In this document: piece by piece, positions 61,958-64,000 of the stretch
Layout of the letters: every line of letters begins with the position of its first letter
How positions within the stretch are numbered: the first letter of the stretch is position 1
From: Hymenobacter sublimis
GTDB taxonomy: Bacteria > Bacteroidota > Bacteroidia > Cytophagales > Hymenobacteraceae
DNA length: 64,000 nt
Assembly: GCF_023101345.1 (NCBI RefSeq)
Contig: NZ_CP095848.1
Location: 3,684,001-3,748,000 of the forward strand
Reading direction: 5' to 3'
Position numbers and translations under genes: made by a program
Notes under the pieces: model-generated
The model's database searches: none
Seen by the model: only the letters and a program-made list of their open reading frames with translations
What the model was told of the DNA's origin: nothing

Positions 61958-63457
61958 ATGAGTATAGCCAAGCGACTGGCTTCGCAAACGGCCGTGTACG
62001 GCTTGAGTAGCATTGTGGGGCGCGTGCTGACGTTTTTGCTAGTGCGGGTGTACACCGGGCGGTTTGCGGCGGCGGAGTACGGTATTGTAACGGGGCTGTA
62101 CGCCTACGTTTCGTTTCTGAACGTGCTGTTTACCTACGGCATGGAAACTACCTACTTCCGCTTTGCCAACCGGCCCGGCACCGACCGGCAGGAACTCTAC
62201 GACCGGGTCATGACCTTGCTGGTGCTGACTAGTGTACTACTAAGTGGAGTAGTGGCCCTGCTGGCCCGGCCCCTGATGAGCTTGCTGAGCCTGCCGGCCG
62301 GCCACGAGCAGTACGCCGTCTGGATTGCCATTATTCTCGGGCTCGATGCCGTGGCGGCCATTCCGTTTGCCCGGCTACGGCTGGAAAACAAGGCCCGCAA
62401 GTTTGCCGGCATTCGACTGGCCAGCATCCTACTCAACATCGGGCTGAACCTGTTTTTCATCGTGCTCTGCCCCGATGTGCTGGCCGGCAAGTACCTAACG
62501 AGCTTGCGCCCCCTGGTCGAAAGCGTGTACAACCCCACCCTGGGGGTAGGCTACGTTTTCCTGGCCAACCTGGCCGCTTCGGCCTTTACGCTGCTGCTAC
62601 TGAGCCGGGAGCTGCTGGATTTCCGCTTCCGCCTGAACCTGGAGCCCCTGCGGCCCCTACTGCAGTACGCCTACCCCATCATGCTCATGGGGGTAGCGGG
62701 TATGGTAAATGAGATGCTGGACCGGGTTATTCTGCCCAGGTGGCTACCGGAAAACTTCTACCCCGGCCAAAGCAACCTGGCAGCCGTGGGCATCTACGGG
62801 GCCTGCTACAAAATCAGCGTCCTGATGAGCCTGGTTATTCAGGCGTTTAAGTACGCAGCAGAGCCGTTTTTCTTTGCCCAGAGCAACGAAAAGAACTCGC
62901 CTTACACGTTTGCCCTGGTGCTGAAGTGGTTTACGCTCTGCTGCACCATGCTGTTTGTGGGCGTGAGCGTGAACGTAGACATCGTAGCCCAAATATTCTT
63001 GCGTCGGCCCGAATACTTGCAAGGCTTGGCGGTAGTGCCAGTACTGCTGCTGGCTTACTTGTTTCTGGGCGTGTACTGGAACCTCTCCGTGTGGTTTAAG
63101 CTCACCGACAAAACCTACTACGGCACCTACATTGGCTTTGCGGGGGCAGTGGTAACGGTAGTCCTCAACTTCCTGCTGATTCCGCTGCTGGGCTACATGG
63201 GCTCGGCCCTGGCTACCCTGGCCTGTTACTTCCTGATGGCGGCCCTGTGCTGGTGGCTGGGCGAGCGGCACTTCCCCGTCCCCTACCCCATTGCCCGTCT
63301 GCTGGTGTGGCTGGCGCTGGCCGTGGGCGTTGTGGCCCTGAGTTGGTGGCTGCCCGTGGCGGCCGGCTGGCCTCGCTACGCCTTCCATGCCCTACTGACG
63401 TTGGGTTTTGTGGGCCTGATTGCCCTGGTGGAGGGCCGCCGCTTGCGCGCCCTCTGA
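61958..63457 (+). CDS. Polysaccharide/oligosaccharide flippase (Wzx-like, MOP superfamily)
   Basis: A 499-residue membrane protein with about 14 helices. The opening MSIAKRLASQTAVYGLSSIVGRVLTFLLVRVYT and ALLARPLMSLLSLPAGHEQY are typical of the polysaccharide-biosynthesis (PF01943/PF13440) flippases that move lipid-linked sugar repeat units to the outer face. The C-terminal half carries FVGVSVNVDIVAQIFLRRPE and a last helix pair; a short basic end (GRRLRAL) follows. No glycosyltransferases are near, so the glycan (O antigen, capsule or other) is unknown. dut lies 170 bp downstream with its own promoter. Confidence 0.9.
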   Translation: MSIAKRLASQTAVYGLSSIVGRVLTFLLVRVYTGRFAAAEYGIVTGLYAYVSFLNVLFTYGMETTYFRFANRPGTDRQELYDRVMTLLVLTSVLLSGVVALLARPLMSLLSLPAGHEQYAVWIAIILGLDAVAAIPFARLRLENKARKFAGIRLASILLNIGLNLFFIVLCPDVLAGKYLTSLRPLVESVYNPTLGVGYVFLANLAASAFTLLLLSRELLDFRFRLNLEPLRPLLQYAYPIMLMGVAGMVNEMLDRVILPRWLPENFYPGQSNLAAVGIYGACYKISVLMSLVIQAFKYAAEPFFFAQSNEKNSPYTFALVLKWFTLCCTMLFVGVSVNVDIVAQIFLRRPEYLQGLAVVPVLLLAYLFLGVYWNLSVWFKLTDKTYYGTYIGFAGAVVTVVLNFLLIPLLGYMGSALATLACYFLMAALCWWLGERHFPVPYPIARLLVWLALAVGVVALSWWLPVAAGWPRYAFHALLTLGFVGLIALVEGRRLRAL

Positions 63458-63591
63458 ATTTAGCAGCTTCCGCCTTGAAACCCGTGAAATAACGCTAGCT
63501 TGAACCGTTTCACTGGGAAATTTCGCATCGGAATCATCCATAAATTCCTTGTAATCCGCCAAGCTCGTGCGGTAACCTCTGTTCCTCCTTC

Positions 63592-63599
63592 TACCTTTG
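63592..63599 (+). promoter_or_regulatory. TAnnTTTG promoter element of dut
   Basis: TACCTTTG, exact match, ends 31 bp before the dut ATG at 63631. Confidence 0.6.
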
Positions 63600-63630
63600 G
63601 CGCGGGCAAGTGCCTGTGCTCCTTTGCTTC

Positions 63631-64000
63631 ATGCTGATTTCTGTTATCAATACATCCAAGCATCCGCTGCCGGAGTACCAAACGGCCCACGCCGCCGGCA
63701 TGGATGTGCGGGCCAACCTCACCGAGCCCGTTACGTTGAAGCCCCTGCAACGCGCCCTTGTTCCTACTGGCCTTTTCTTGGAAATTCCGGTGGGCTACGA
63801 AATGCAGGTGCGGCCCCGCAGCGGGCTGGCGTACAAACACGGTATTGGCCTGGTGAACAGCCCAGGCACCATCGACGCAGACTACCGCGGCGAGCTGAAG
63901 GTGCTGCTCGTAAACCTCTCCGACCAGGAGTTCGTGGTGCAGGACGGGGAGCGTATTGCTCAGCTGGTGGTAGCCCGCCACGAAACCGTAGCGTGGCAGC
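63631..64000 (+). CDS. dut: dUTP diphosphatase, 3' end outside window
   Basis: The first 123 residues of a trimeric dUTPase that hydrolyses dUTP to dUMP and pyrophosphate, supplying dTMP synthesis and keeping uracil out of DNA. Family motifs seen are [10 protein letters not shown] (motif 1, with the catalytic-metal Asp), [13 protein letters not shown] (motif 2), [18 protein letters not shown] (motif 3) and GERIAQLVV (motif 4). Motif 5 (the flexible C-terminal arm) would lie beyond the window. The ATG at 63631 gives the usual start. Confidence 0.95.
   Translation, partial: MLISVINTSKHPLPEYQTAHAAGMDVRANLTEPVTLKPLQRALVPTGLFLEIPVGYEMQVRPRSGLAYKHGIGLVNSPGTIDADYRGELKVLLVNLSDQEFVVQDGERIAQLVVARHETVAWQ

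Overview
The window looks like a chromosomal segment of a GC-rich member of the Bacteroidota, most likely Hymenobacter or a close relative (Cytophagales, Hymenobacteraceae). The evidence is: repeated TAnnTTTG promoter elements just upstream of genes, the near absence of Shine-Dalgarno sequences, several exported proteins with C-terminal sorting domains typical of type IX secretion, a TonB receptor with a carboxypeptidase-like N-terminal domain, and an S-box leader of the Bacteroidota type. The genus call is inference from general composition and gene style. No phage, insertion sequence, CRISPR array, rRNA or tRNA gene was found.

Layout. 1-4 kb: end of an acyl-CoA dehydrogenase, rpsU, a Xer recombinase with a ribosome hibernation factor, and metK. 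4-12 kb: PAP2 phosphatase, a prolyl-oligopeptidase-like S9 peptidase with a multi-pass membrane protein, a beta-barrel protein, an HD hydrolase, a GNAT acetyltransferase and a secreted sugar-dehydrogenase-like protein. 12.5-18.7 kb: a metal-homeostasis island (CDF exporter, NRAMP importer, TonB receptor, outer-membrane protein); mntH and the receptor share an almost identical 18-bp palindrome that looks like a DtxR/MntR-type operator. 18.8-27 kb: two SPW-type membrane proteins, a lamin-tail surface protein, asd, two related alpha/beta hydrolases, an SRPBCC membrane protein and a YceI protein. 27.5-37.5 kb: dxs (interrupted by an apparent one-base deletion), a flippase-like membrane protein, an erythromycin-esterase/carboxypeptidase-regulatory fusion, a very large T9SS protein, a lipoprotein and a LysM protein.

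37.6-42.4 kb is the most interesting part: promoter, S-box (SAM-I) riboswitch, a previously unlisted 51-codon leader ORF that ends in seven Cys codons out of nine, a hairpin that overlaps its stop codon, a long pyrimidine-rich spacer, then metY, metX and hom. With asd at 22.7 kb and metK at 2.5 kb, the window holds much of the aspartate-to-methionine-to-SAM route. The leader suggests that SAM and cysteine supply are sensed in series on one mRNA.

42.6-64 kb: esterase, LD-carboxypeptidase with a GNAT gene, M28 peptidase, cysS, an endonuclease/exonuclease/phosphatase protein, a 1159-residue T9SS type B protein, the rimP-nusA-infB translation/transcription cluster, small exported proteins, mscL, enoyl-CoA hydratase, a polysaccharide flippase and the start of dut. 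Several intergenic spaces carry large imperfect inverted repeats (REP/MITE-like), some nearly perfect over more than 30 bp per arm.
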